A program made the translations under genes and the position numbers. Source: Pseudorhizobium pelagicum (lineage in GTDB: Bacteria > Pseudomonadota > Alphaproteobacteria > Rhizobiales > Rhizobiaceae). From it: a stretch of 37,125 nucleotides of DNA. The DNA lies in the NCBI GenBank assembly GCA_000722615.1, contig JOKI01000003.1:1-37125 (forward strand), read 5' to 3'. The notes beneath the pieces were generated by a model. That model saw nothing but the letters and a program-made list of their open reading frames with translations, made no database searches and was not told the DNA's origin. Shown here piece by piece: positions 16,155-24,269 of the stretch; positions within the stretch are counted from its first letter, which is position 1; each line of letters opens with the position of its first letter.

Positions 16155-17221
16155 TCAAGACGGCTGTCGCGCAGCTCGCGGACAGAGGCGACGGCCTCGC
16201 GGTCGAGCAGGCGTGACAGCCCGCCCAGGATGCGGGCCGGCAGGCCGGGGCCTTCATAGACCATGCAGGAATAGAGCTGCACGAGATCGGCGCCGGCGCG
16301 GATCTTTTCCAGCGTGTCCTCGGCGCTGCCGACGCCGCCGACGCCGATGATCGGCATCTGCGGGCCGACGCGGCGGCGCATCTTCGCAAGCACCGTCGTC
16401 GAGAGGGCAAACAGCGGCGCACCGGACAGGCCGCCTGCCTCCTTCGCCTGCGTGGGGTCGGTGAGGCCGTCGCGCGACAGCGTGGTGTTGGAGACGATCA
16501 GGCCGTCCAGATCATGGGCGAGCGCTTCGGCCGCGATGTCGTCGAGGCCCTCTTCCGGCAGGTCCGGGGCGATCTTGAGGAAGACCGGCAGCTGCCGGCC
16601 CAGACGGGCAACCTCCTGCGCACGTGCCGCAAGGACCGCGTCGAGCAGGGCCTTCAGGCTGTCGCGCGCCTGCAGGTCGCGCAGGCCGGGCGTATTGGGC
16701 GAGGAAATGTTGACGGTGAAATAGCTGGCAAGCGATGCGAAGCGGCGGATGCCGGCGATGTAATCGGCGACGCGGTTGTCGCTGTCCTTGTTGGCGCCGA
16801 TGTTGACGCCGACGATGCCGCCGGCGCCCTGACGCGCCGAAAGCCTGGCGTGGGCGGCGTCATGGCCCTCGTTGTTGAAGCCGAGGCGGTTGATGACGGC
16901 GCGGTCGGCCGTCAGCCGGAAGATGCGCGGCTTCGGATTGCCGGCCTGCGGCTTTGGCGTCAGCGTGCCGACCTCGGTATAGCCGAAACCCAGCCGCAGC
17001 AGTGCATCCGGCACTTCGGCGTTCTTGTCGTAGCCGGCGGCCATGCCGAGGGGGTTCGGGAAGGAGAGGCCGGCCACCGTCTGGGAAAGCCGTGGATCGG
17101 CTTTGAGGTGGCACGCGGGCAGAAGGCCGCTCTTCAGGGCAGCGATCGACATGCCATGCGCCGTTTCCGGGTCGAGCAGGAAGAGCCCCTGACGGGCGAG
17201 ATCCGACAGGCGACCGATCAT
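16130..17221 (-). CDS. pyrD: Quinone-dependent dihydroorotate dehydrogenase (class 2)
   Basis: 363 residues. It converts dihydroorotate to orotate in pyrimidine synthesis, with FMN and membrane quinone. Class 2 features are the N-terminal amphipathic segment (LSDLARQGLFLLDPETAH), FPNPLGMAAGYDKN, the catalytic Ser region NISSPNTPGLRDLQ, VSNTTLSRDG, and the phosphate-binding GVGGVGSAEDTLEKI. ATG 17221 overlaps the stop of the DUF952 gene (ATGA), so the two are translationally coupled. The 3' end overlaps the MATE gene. Confidence 0.96.
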   Translation of the reverse strand: MIGRLSDLARQGLFLLDPETAHGMSIAALKSGLLPACHLKADPRLSQTVAGLSFPNPLGMAAGYDKNAEVPDALLRLGFGYTEVGTLTPKPQAGNPKPRIFRLTADRAVINRLGFNNEGHDAAHARLSARQGAGGIVGVNIGANKDSDNRVADYIAGIRRFASLASYFTVNISSPNTPGLRDLQARDSLKALLDAVLAARAQEVARLGRQLPVFLKIAPDLPEEGLDDIAAEALAHDLDGLIVSNTTLSRDGLTDPTQAKEAGGLSGAPLFALSTTVLAKMRRRVGPQMPIIGVGGVGSAEDTLEKIRAGADLVQLYSCMVYEGPGLPARILGGLSRLLDREAVASVRELRDSRLDHWADGKL

Positions 17222-17565
17222 GCCATCTCCTCCGGGAAGCGATGCGTGCCGTCGGGGCCCAGCGGCAGCGGCCGTTCCCAGATCACCGCGTCGAGAGGCA
17301 GAGCGCCGTAGAGATGCGGGAAGAGATCACCACCGCGGGACGGCTCGAATTGCAGCGCCTCGCCGAGAGCGCCGCCATCGACGGCGAGCAGCATCAGGTC
17401 CTCGACGCCGGCAAAATGCAGCCTTGCGGTCTCGCGGGCCTGGGCGGCGGTGGAGAAATGGATGTAGCCATCCTGCAGATCGATCGGCGCGCCGTCGAAG
17501 ACGCCTCTTTCCCGCGCGGCCTGCCACAGAGTTGTCGGAACGATCTTGTAGACGATATTGGGCAT
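17218..17565 (-). CDS. DUF952 domain protein
   Basis: 115 residues, the usual size. It contains the family hallmarks YKIVPTTLWQAARERGVFDG, DGYIHFSTAAQARETA and FPHLYGALPLDAVIWERPL. DUF952 proteins are related in fold to ADP-ribosyltransferase/tRNA 2'-phosphotransferase-like domains by my recollection, but the reaction is not established. ATG 17565 was chosen; the frame extends upstream to 17619 without support. It is co-transcribed with pyrD, a pairing I recall in other Rhizobiaceae. Confidence 0.85.
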   Translation of the reverse strand: MPNIVYKIVPTTLWQAARERGVFDGAPIDLQDGYIHFSTAAQARETARLHFAGVEDLMLLAVDGGALGEALQFEPSRGGDLFPHLYGALPLDAVIWERPLPLGPDGTHRFPEEMA

Positions 17566-17655
17566 GGGGCAGCTTTCGATCGGGCGCTGTGCTGTAAAAC
17601 GATCTGCGGTTTGCCGCAAAGGCTGGCGCTTGTCCAGCCACAGACGGAGGACGAC

Positions 17656-18066
17656 ATGACGATGAGACCGCTGCTGCTATCACTGGTACTTCTGCCCGGC
17701 ATGGCGCTGGCGCAGGATGCCGAGACCTCGCGTTTCCAGCTGGAGAGAACCGAGACCGGCCTGGTGCGCCTCGACCGGCAGACCGGCGCCATGTCGCTCT
17801 GCCGCGAGGACAACGGCACCCTCTCCTGCCGGATGGCGGCGGACGAGCGCGCCGCCTATGAACAGGAGCTCGATCTCCTGACCAAGCGGGTGACGGCGCT
17901 GGAGGACAGGATGGCTGCAGAGACCGCCTCCCGTGCCCTGCCGGACGAAGCGGAGATCGAGCAGAGCCTGACGATCATGGAACGCTTCCTGCGGCGCTTC
18001 ATGGCGATCATCGAGGACTTCACCGAGGACCGCCAGCTACAGGAACCGGGGCCCAGCCGGACCTGA
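17656..18066 (+). CDS. Small periplasmic protein with coiled coil, function unknown
   Basis: 136 residues. A signal peptide of about 19 residues ends MALA-QD. The mature part starts with a conserved-looking segment (FQLERTETGLVRLDRQTGAMSLC) containing two cysteines (LCREDNGTLSC) that could form a disulphide in the periplasm. A heptad-rich stretch then gives a probable coiled coil (EQELDLLTKRVTALEDRM), and an amphipathic helix lies near the end. The start has a strong ribosome site, GGAGG at 17646-17650, 5 bases before ATG 17656. I do not recognise a named family. Confidence 0.75.
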   Translation: MTMRPLLLSLVLLPGMALAQDAETSRFQLERTETGLVRLDRQTGAMSLCREDNGTLSCRMAADERAAYEQELDLLTKRVTALEDRMAAETASRALPDEAEIEQSLTIMERFLRRFMAIIEDFTEDRQLQEPGPSRT

Positions 18067-18089
18067 TCCCGGCGGTTCTGTCCGGGATC
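18065..18089 (+). terminator. Stem-loop overlapping a stop codon
   Basis: GATCCCGG (18065-18072) pairs perfectly with CCGGGATC (18082-18089) around a 9-base loop. The stem begins inside the TGA of the preceding gene. No U-tract follows, so it may be a weak terminator or a 3'-end stabiliser. Confidence 0.4.
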
Positions 18090-18188
18090 CTCATGCATCC
18101 GACCCGAAAGACTATTGTTTCCAGCGCTCTGGAAGCGTAGAAGAGGGAAGGCGACATTGCGTCTATGCTCTTGGGAGGGAGCGTTAGA

Positions 18189-18836
18189 ATGCAGACACTC
18201 ACGATCATCATCGCAGACGACCATCCGCTGTTTCGCGGCGCACTGAAACAAGCCGTGCAAGGTCTTTCCACCGATCTCACCATCATCGAAGCCGGGGATT
18301 TCAACGCCGCACGCGCGGCGGCGCAGACCCATCGCGATGCGGATCTCTTGCTGCTCGACCTCGCCATGCCGGGCGTCAGCGGATTTTCCGGCCTGATGTC
18401 CCTGCGGGCCGAGTTCTCGGGATTGCCGATCGTGGTGGTCTCGGCCACCGATGACGGCGCGACCATCCGCCGGTCGCTGGAACTCGGCGCCTCCGGCTTC
18501 ATCTCGAAATCCTCCGGGCTCGACGATATCCGGACCGGCATCTATGCCGTCCTCGACGGCGACATCTGGGCGCCCGAGGGGCATGTGCCCATGTCGGACG
18601 AGGAGCCGGGCATCAGCGAACTCCTGGAACGGCTGCGCACGCTGACGCCGCAGCAGAGCCGCGTCTTGAACATGCTGGGCGAGGGCCTGCTCAACAAGCA
18701 GATCGCCTATGAGCTCGGCGTGTCGGAAGCGACCATCAAGGCGCATGTGTCCGCCATTCTCCTGAAGCTCAACGTGGACAGCCGGACGCAGGCGGTGATC
18801 AAGCTCGGCAAGATCAACATGCCGCTGGTGGCGTAA
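18189..18836 (+). CDS. NarL/FixJ-family response regulator, orphan
   Basis: 215 residues. The receiver domain (1-120) has the acid pair D10-D11, phosphoacceptor D57 (LLLLDLAMPG), S85 and K107. A LuxR-type helix-turn-helix lies at about 152-207 (LTPQQSRVLNMLGEG, NKQIAYELGVSEATIKAHV). It should bind DNA when phosphorylated. ATG 18189 has an excellent ribosome site (GGGAGGGA at 18173-18180, 8 bases away); upstream ATG 18165 does not. No histidine kinase gene is adjacent, so its partner is elsewhere. A complex hairpin follows the stop. Confidence 0.9.
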   Translation: MQTLTIIIADDHPLFRGALKQAVQGLSTDLTIIEAGDFNAARAAAQTHRDADLLLLDLAMPGVSGFSGLMSLRAEFSGLPIVVVSATDDGATIRRSLELGASGFISKSSGLDDIRTGIYAVLDGDIWAPEGHVPMSDEEPGISELLERLRTLTPQQSRVLNMLGEGLLNKQIAYELGVSEATIKAHVSAILLKLNVDSRTQAVIKLGKINMPLVA

Positions 18837-18887
18837 GCGGCTGTCGGGCAAAGAGGATTTTATTCCTCGTCGCCCTTTACCAGCCGC
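18837..18887 (+). terminator. Three-tier nested stem-loop after the response regulator
   Basis: Three collinear stems nest. GCGGCTG (18837-18843) pairs with CAGCCGC (18881-18887). GGGC (18846-18849) pairs with GCCC (18872-18875). GAGGA (18853-18857) pairs with TCCTC (18864-18868) around TTTTAT. It starts on the base after the stop codon. It may be a terminator lacking a U-tract, or a structured 3' element or small RNA. Confidence 0.45.
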
Positions 18888-19041
18888 CCCGCTTTGGCTA
18901 GATTTGAGACAACCGGCTCGCGTTGCGGGCAGGCCGACGGCAGGTGCGCGCAAGACGGCCCAAGTTGTCGGATCAGGACCAAGTCAGGGCGCGAGGAGCC
19001 GGCGGGACGCTACCGGACCTTGAGCCGGAGAACCCACGGCC

Positions 19042-19701
19042 ATGCTGTCACACGAGACGATCTGGCACGCCCTCGACGCCCTCGCGGAGCGCCACAAGCT
19101 GACGGCCTCGGGGCTTGCCCGCCGCGCCGGTCTCGATCCCACCTCGTTCAACAAGTCGAAGCGGCATGGCCCGGACGGGCGGTTGCGCTGGCCCTCCACC
19201 GAGTCGATCGCCAAGGTCCTCGAGGCGACCGGTTCCAGCGTCGAACAGTTCCTGAGCTACATCCCCTCCTCCCGTTCGCATCTGCCGGAAGGCGCCTTCC
19301 CGCCGCAGATCGGGACGATCCCTCTGCTCGGGTTTGCCCAGGCGGGCGCCGGCGGCTTCTTCGACGACGGCGGCTTTCCCGCCGGCCAGGGCTGGGACGT
19401 GGTGGAATTTCCCGCCTCCCCGGCGCGCAAATCCGGCGTCTATGCGCTCGAGGTACAGGGGGATTCGATGATGCCGCTCTACCGCGACGGCGACGTGCTG
19501 ATCGTGGAGCCAGGCGCCCAGGTCCGGCGCGGCGACCGGGTGGTGGTCAAGACCCGCGAAGGCGAAGTGATGGCGAAGATCCTGATGCGCCAGACGGCCA
19601 AGACGATCGATCTGCATTCGCTCAACCCGGAGCATTCGAACCGCAGCCTGGACCTTGTCGAGGTGGAGTGGGTGGCCCGGATCATCTGGGCGAGCCAGTA
19701 G
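19042..19701 (+). CDS. HTH (XRE/C2-like) regulator with S24 LexA-type peptidase domain
   Basis: 219 residues. The N-terminal DNA-binding part has TASGLARRAGLDPTSFNKSKR and WPSTESIAKVLEATG. The C-terminal S24 domain has nucleophile S142 in GDSMMP and base K179 in GEVMAKI. Their 37-residue spacing equals that of E. coli LexA S119/K156. An Ala-Gly bond at 101-102 (GFAQAGAGG) lies near where such proteins self-cleave. It looks like a repressor inactivated by RecA-stimulated self-cleavage, as in LexA or phage CI, but no phage genes are nearby and the regulon is unknown. GGAG lies 11 bases before ATG 19042. The convergent binding-protein gene ends 19 bases after the stop. Confidence 0.85.
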   Translation: MLSHETIWHALDALAERHKLTASGLARRAGLDPTSFNKSKRHGPDGRLRWPSTESIAKVLEATGSSVEQFLSYIPSSRSHLPEGAFPPQIGTIPLLGFAQAGAGGFFDDGGFPAGQGWDVVEFPASPARKSGVYALEVQGDSMMPLYRDGDVLIVEPGAQVRRGDRVVVKTREGEVMAKILMRQTAKTIDLHSLNPEHSNRSLDLVEVEWVARIIWASQ

Positions 19702-19720
19702 GAATATAAGCTTTCACGCT

Positions 19721-20599
19721 TCAGTAGAGGTCGTTGGGGAAGTAGCGCAGGTAGATGTCCTGCAAGCGGCCGTTGCGGGACAGGACGGCCAAGGCGTGAT
19801 CGAAGGCTGCTGCCAGCGCCACATCGTCGGCCTGCAGCATGACGGCCAGTCCTTCGCCCAGGAAATGCTCCGAGAGATACGGCCCCCCGAAGAGCGCGCA
19901 GCATCCCTCCGCCGACTCGCCCGCGACCCAGAACGGGAGCCGGAGCCCATCGGAGAATACGGCATCCACCTTGCCCGCCTTCAGCGCCTCCAGCATGACC
20001 TCGTGACTTTCGAAGGTCACGGGAAAGATCTTCGGGAAGAAAGCCTTCAGCATCGCCGCATGTGCGGTGTCCTTCACCACACCGACCGGCCGCCCGATCA
20101 GTGCCTCCGGCCCCTCGCCGGCGACCGGCCTGGAGACAAGGCGCGCAAAACGGGCCGGAACGGTCAGGTAGGGACGCGAGAACGTGAAATCTTCCCGTCG
20201 TTCGGCGTCAATCGCAACCCCTGCCATCACCGCCTCCCCGGAACCATTGGCCAGCGCCTTTTCCAGGTCTTCGAAGGGCATCGCCTGGATCTGGCACTTC
20301 GACTGGATATCGAGCTCGGCGCAGATCTCGCGGGCAAGATCGACATTGAAGCCGGACAGGCGGCCGGTCTGATCGGCAAAGTTGAAGGGCGGAAAATCGA
20401 TCGTGGTGAGGATGCGCAGCCGCACGAGATTGGAGAGGTCCGGTCGCGGCAGCCGCTCCCTAGCGTCAAACAGGACAGGAAATTCGTGCTGGTCGGCGCG
20501 TGCCGCGCCGGGGGCGAAACAGGGTGCAAGAGCCAGGACCAGGACAACCAAAAAGGGAAGTCTCCCCCGTGTTTTCAGGGGTGAAAGCAGAGGGTGCAT
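19721..20599 (-). CDS. ABC-transporter-type periplasmic amino-acid binding protein (family 3), orphan
   Basis: 292 residues. An N-terminal signal peptide (about 1-35, ending GAARA) precedes a family 3 solute-binding domain. LRILTTIDFPPFNFADQTGRLSGFNVDLAREIC is the usual ligand-site start, followed by FEDLEKAL and later EALKAGKVDAVFSDG. Family members bind polar amino acids or act as sensor domains. No permease or ATPase gene is adjacent, so it either serves a transporter elsewhere or has a sensory role. ATG 20599 makes the signal peptide begin at residue 1; an in-frame ATG at 20650 would add 17 residues and overlap the divergent gene's start. Confidence 0.82.
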   Translation of the reverse strand: MHPLLSPLKTRGRLPFLVVLVLALAPCFAPGAARADQHEFPVLFDARERLPRPDLSNLVRLRILTTIDFPPFNFADQTGRLSGFNVDLAREICAELDIQSKCQIQAMPFEDLEKALANGSGEAVMAGVAIDAERREDFTFSRPYLTVPARFARLVSRPVAGEGPEALIGRPVGVVKDTAHAAMLKAFFPKIFPVTFESHEVMLEALKAGKVDAVFSDGLRLPFWVAGESAEGCCALFGGPYLSEHFLGEGLAVMLQADDVALAAAFDHALAVLSRNGRLQDIYLRYFPNDLY

Positions 20600-20648
20600 C
20601 TTTATGTTCCGAATTGGGACAGTCTGGTAACGGTGGTGTATCAGAGTC

Positions 20649-22559
20649 ATGCGTCTGGGGGAATATCCGCAAGCAGCAGGCTCCCCTGACGGCGCCGGCG
20701 AGCTTCGCCCGCGTGCCGTGACGGCCAACGGGCTGGACAGGTCGAGACTGGCATCGGTCGGCGACGAAAGCGCGGCGTTGCAGTCGCTCGGGTTTTCCAA
20801 ACCGCTGATCGAGAGGCTGTCGAAGCGGGCGCGACAGAACAACACGACGCTCGAAACCGAACTGCTCCATCACCCGGGAATTCAGGAAGATGCCTACTAC
20901 GGCGCGATGGCGCGGTTCCTGCGGCTTCCCTTCGCAGACCGGATCGACGCCGGCACGGTGGTCGATACCACACATCTCGACACGCAACTGCGGCGTCCGG
21001 CGATGGTGCGGCTCCAACATGCGCGAACGGCGCCGCAAGTTGCAATCGTTCCCGAAGCCGGAAGGCTGGCGGGGCTGGCGGCGGCGCTAATCAACCTGCC
21101 GATGCTGGGCCGCGATCTGACGATCACCACCCCGAGCGCCATCCGAAAGGCCGTCTGGGCTGCCGGGGCGACGCGGCGCGTGCGCGAGACCGTCGCGACG
21201 CTGTCGGAGGACCGGCCACAGTTTTCCGCCCGGACGGTCGTCACCGGTTCACAGGGATTTGCCGCCGGGATGATCGTGGCGCCCTTTCTCATCGCGCTCC
21301 TGGCCGCGCCGGCGCTGATCCTGCCGGTTCTGCATCCGGTGATGTCCTATCTCTATCTGGCAGCGCTCGGCCTGCGCATCCTGGCGCTGATCCACCGCAA
21401 GCACGAGCGGCATTTCGAGCCGCCGCCGACACCGGGTCCGCTTCCGACCTATACCGTGCTGGTCGCGCTGTACCGCGAAGCTGCCGTCGCCGCCCAGCTG
21501 GTCGCCTGTCTGAAGCGCCTCGACTGGCCGGTCTCGCTTCTGGACATCAAGCTCGTCTGCGAAGCGGATGATGCCGAAACCCTGGAGACGCTTCGCGCCA
21601 TGGCGCTGCCACGCCACTTCGAGATCGTCGAAGTGCCGGCTGCCCACCCGCGCACCAAGCCCAAGGCGCTGAGCTATGCGCTCGCGGGCGTGCGCGGCGA
21701 CTACCTGGTGATCTACGATGCTGAGGACCGGCCGCATCCCGGCCAGTTGCGGGAAGCCCATGGCCGCTTTTCCAGCCTGCCCCCGGATCTGGCCTGCCTG
21801 CAGGCGCCGCTGGTCATCGCCAATGGCAGCTCGTCCTGGATCAGCGCCTTGTTTGCCCTCGAGTATGCGGCCCTGTTTCGCGGGCTGCTGCCGATGCTGG
21901 CCCACTACGGCCTGCCAATGCCGCTCGGGGGAACGTCCAACCACTTCCGCACCGCGCTTCTGAGACAGGCCGGCGGCTGGGATCCGTTCAACGTGACGGA
22001 GGATGCCGATCTCGGCCTCAGGCTCTTTCGCCTCGGCTACCGATCCGCCGTGCTGCGGCGGCAGACGCTGGAGGATGCGCCGGTCCGGCTGTCGATCTGG
22101 ATGGGGCAGCGGACGCGCTGGTTCAAGGGGTGGGTCCAGACCTGGCTGGTGCTGATGCGCCGGCCGAAGCGGCTGCTGGGCGAGATGGGACTGCGCGGCT
22201 GGCTGATCTTCCACCTGATGATCGGCGGAATGCTGCTGTCCTCCCTGCTGCATCCGCTGATCTTCGTCTTCCTGGCCCAGGGCGCGCTGGCGATGATGGC
22301 GGTACCGACGAGCGGTATCCCGGCCGGGGTGCTGGTGCTCTTCTGCGTCGACGCCTTCAACATCTTCGGCAGCTATCTCACCTTCGTCGCTCTCGGCATC
22401 AGTTCCATGACCGATCATGAGAAGCGGCTGGTGGGAGGGCGCTGGATGGCGGTTCCGCTCTACTGGATGATGACCTCGCTGGCCGCCTGGCGGGCGATCC
22501 TCGAGCTGCGGTCGCGGCCGTTCTTCTGGCAGAAGACGCCGCACGAGCCGGCACAGTAG
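20649..22559 (+). CDS. Membrane glycosyltransferase family 2 with GspE-N-like domain
   Basis: 636 residues. Residues about 45-160 resemble the N-terminal domain of type II secretion ATPases (LGFSKPLIERLSKRARQNN, YYGAMARFLRLPF). Transmembrane helices lie at about 204-226 and 232-248. A GT2 catalytic domain carries the DxD-type YDAED (356-360), the base TEDAD (450-454) and QRTRW (487-491), as in processive synthases such as cellulose or hyaluronan synthase. Further helices lie at about 518-600. It probably polymerises or transfers sugars at the inner membrane; the sugar cannot be read from sequence. No PilZ domain or export partner is adjacent. ATG 20649 is 49 bases from the divergent binding-protein start. 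Confidence 0.85.
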   Translation: MRLGEYPQAAGSPDGAGELRPRAVTANGLDRSRLASVGDESAALQSLGFSKPLIERLSKRARQNNTTLETELLHHPGIQEDAYYGAMARFLRLPFADRIDAGTVVDTTHLDTQLRRPAMVRLQHARTAPQVAIVPEAGRLAGLAAALINLPMLGRDLTITTPSAIRKAVWAAGATRRVRETVATLSEDRPQFSARTVVTGSQGFAAGMIVAPFLIALLAAPALILPVLHPVMSYLYLAALGLRILALIHRKHERHFEPPPTPGPLPTYTVLVALYREAAVAAQLVACLKRLDWPVSLLDIKLVCEADDAETLETLRAMALPRHFEIVEVPAAHPRTKPKALSYALAGVRGDYLVIYDAEDRPHPGQLREAHGRFSSLPPDLACLQAPLVIANGSSSWISALFALEYAALFRGLLPMLAHYGLPMPLGGTSNHFRTALLRQAGGWDPFNVTEDADLGLRLFRLGYRSAVLRRQTLEDAPVRLSIWMGQRTRWFKGWVQTWLVLMRRPKRLLGEMGLRGWLIFHLMIGGMLLSSLLHPLIFVFLAQGALAMMAVPTSGIPAGVLVLFCVDAFNIFGSYLTFVALGISSMTDHEKRLVGGRWMAVPLYWMMTSLAAWRAILELRSRPFFWQKTPHEPAQ

Positions 22560-22664
22560 CGACCGCGCGCAGAGCCGGGACGAATAAAAACCCGTGGGGC
22601 ACTTCTCATCGGGTGGGGCGGCTCTATCTCCCTGAGTCTAAACCACTTTTATTAGGATCCCCTC

Positions 22665-22826
22665 ATGTCTGTACTTGTCAGCCTGCTCATTACTTTTCTG
22701 GTTGTCGTCCTCGTCCTCTACCTGATTGCACGCCTGCCCATCGACGGCCGCGCCAAGCAGATCGCCCAGGTCATCGTCATCATCATCGGGATCATCTCGC
22801 TGCTTCGCTACCTGGCGGTGTTCTGA
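22665..22826 (+). CDS. 53-residue membrane protein (Thivi_2564-like)
   Basis: A short gene of 53 codons plus TGA. The product is almost entirely two hydrophobic helices (about 3-22 and 36-52) joined by LPIDGRAKQIAQV, which matches my recollection of the small Thivi_2564 membrane family. Function unknown. AGGA lies about 7 bases before ATG 22665, and a good hairpin terminator follows, supporting a real single-gene unit. Confidence 0.75.
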   Translation: MSVLVSLLITFLVVVLVLYLIARLPIDGRAKQIAQVIVIIIGIISLLRYLAVF

Positions 22827-22847
22827 GGCCCGGCCAAGCCACACTCC

Positions 22848-22879
22848 GCCGATGCGCTTTCCAGGGCATCGGCAATTTT
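22848..22879 (+). terminator. Intrinsic terminator after the 53-residue gene
   Basis: GCCGATGC (22848-22855) pairs perfectly with GCATCGGC (22866-22873) around a 10-base loop and is followed by AATTTT. It lies 22 bases after the stop. The remaining bases to the tRNA at 23096 show no convincing gene or repeat. Confidence 0.7.
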
Positions 22880-23095
22880 GGCTGCGCCCTGGATCGACGA
22901 CAGCTCATGTCGCAGACATCCGCACGCCTCTCGCCTTCCGGCGGGAGGCCCGATGCCGGGGAGAGAGACGCAGGTGATTGAGGGAGGTCCTAGTTTGTCG
23001 GCCGTCTTCTGGATCCGGGCCTGTTCGACGCGCGCAACCCGCCCGGCACGAGCTTGTCACCGTGCTACCTATGTGTCCGGGTCGACGAGGGGAAA

Positions 23096-23171
23096 TGGTG
23101 CCGCTTGCAGGACTCGAACCTGCGACCCCATCATTACGAATGATGTGCTCTACCACCTGAGCTAAAGCGGC
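23096..23171 (-). tRNA. tRNA-Thr (anticodon CGT)
   Basis: 76 bases on the minus strand. The acceptor GCCGCTT (23171-23165) pairs with AAGCGGC, then discriminator A and an encoded CCA (23098-23096). The D-arm has AGCTCAGGTGGTAGAGC. The anticodon stem CATCA/TGATG encloses TTCGTAA, anticodon CGT (reads ACG). The T-arm has GGTTCGAGTCC. All stems are paired. Confidence 0.97.
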
Positions 23172-23208
23172 CCATGCAGCGCCAGCGTCGGGCTGCAAGG
23201 TGATGCGG

Positions 23209-23237
23209 CTGATACAGGCAAAGAAAGCCCATTTCAA
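23209..23237 (-). promoter_or_regulatory. Candidate promoter of tRNA-Thr
   Basis: On the minus strand TTGAAA (23237-23232) is followed after 17 bases by TATCAG (23214-23209), about 38 bases before the mature tRNA 5' end. Five of six and four of six consensus bases match. Confidence 0.45.
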
Positions 23238-23288
23238 GCCGAGATTTGCGGCGCGGCGCATTTTCCCCTTGCCGCCAACCCGGAGCCG

Positions 23289-24245
23289 TCAGGCGCAGAT
23301 GCGGCTGCGCGCCGCGACGTATTCCCGCTCCAGGCGATCGACCAGCTCCGATACCGGCACGACCGCCTTCACCGAACCGACGCCCTGTCCGGCGCCCCAG
23401 ATGTCCTTCCAGGCCTTCGTCCCGGTCGTTGCCTTGTCGAAGTCCATCTTGGAGGGATCGGCGACCGGCAGGTTGTCGGGATCCATACCGGCCGCGACGA
23501 TCGACCCCTTCAGGTAGTTGCCGTGGATGCCGGTGAAATAGTTCGAATAGACGATGTCGGCCGCCTGCGATCCCGCAATCATCTGCTTATAGTCCTGCGA
23601 CGCGCGGGCCTCCTCGGTGGCGATGAACGGCGTGCCGACATAGGCCATGTCGGCGCCCATGGCCTGGGCCGCGAGAATGCCGTCTCCGGTGCCGATGGCG
23701 CCCGCGAGCAGCAGCGGCCCGTCGAACCATTCCCGGATCTCCTGGACGAGCGCAAAGGGCGACAGCGTGCCCGCATGTCCGCCGGCACCGGCGGCCACCG
23801 CGACCAGCCCGTCGGCGCCCTTGCGGATCGCCGAATTGGCGTGCCGGTTGTTGATCACGTCGTGCAGCACGATGCCGCCGTAGGAATGCACCGCCGCGTT
23901 GACCTCCGGCACGGCCCCGAGCGAGGAGATGACCACAGGCACCTTGTATTTGACGCACATCATCAGGTCGTGCTCGAGCCGCTTGTTGGACGGATGCACG
24001 ATCTGGTTGACGGCAAAGGGTGCCGCCGGTCGGTCCGGGTTTGCGGCATCATGGGCGGCCAGCTCCTCGGTGATCATCGCCAGCCACTCGTCGAGCTGGC
24101 TTTCCGGTCGCGCATTGAGGGCCGGAAAGGCACCGATCACGCCGGCCTTGCACTGCGCCAGCGTCAGCGCCGGGTGGGAAATGATGAACAGCGGCGATGC
24201 GACGACCGGCAGGCGCAGTTTCTCCCTCAGGATGGGCGGCAGCAT
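23289..24245 (-). CDS. Nitronate monooxygenase / 2-nitropropane dioxygenase-like flavoenzyme
   Basis: 318 residues, an FMN-dependent TIM barrel. Landmarks are the N-terminal LRLPVVASPLFIISHPAL, HDVINNRHANSAIRKGADGLVAVAAGAGGHAG around the usual catalytic histidine, LLLAGAIGTGDGILAAQAMGADMAYVGTPF in the FMN phosphate region, and a C-terminal WKDIWGAGQGVG. Family members oxidise nitronates, though many annotated members may act on other substrates such as enoyl-CoA compounds. Strong ribosome site GAGGAGG 8 bases before ATG 24245. A 14-bp palindrome of TTACG/CGTAA type lies 25 bases upstream, so repression by a TetR- or MerR-type regulator is likely. Confidence 0.88.
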   Translation of the reverse strand: MLPPILREKLRLPVVASPLFIISHPALTLAQCKAGVIGAFPALNARPESQLDEWLAMITEELAAHDAANPDRPAAPFAVNQIVHPSNKRLEHDLMMCVKYKVPVVISSLGAVPEVNAAVHSYGGIVLHDVINNRHANSAIRKGADGLVAVAAGAGGHAGTLSPFALVQEIREWFDGPLLLAGAIGTGDGILAAQAMGADMAYVGTPFIATEEARASQDYKQMIAGSQAADIVYSNYFTGIHGNYLKGSIVAAGMDPDNLPVADPSKMDFDKATTGTKAWKDIWGAGQGVGSVKAVVPVSELVDRLEREYVAARSRICA

Positions 24246-24269
24246 TCGGTGATCCTCCTCAATTGACGT

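Noticed and set aside
21249..22544. A long minus-strand open frame opposite the glycosyltransferase
   Set aside because: Composition shadow of the GT2 gene, which has intact DxD, TED and QRTRW motifs.
22827..23095. A gene in the stretch between the 53-residue membrane protein and tRNA-Thr
   Set aside because: Short frames exist on both strands, but none has a ribosome site or family-like composition, and one would run through the tRNA.
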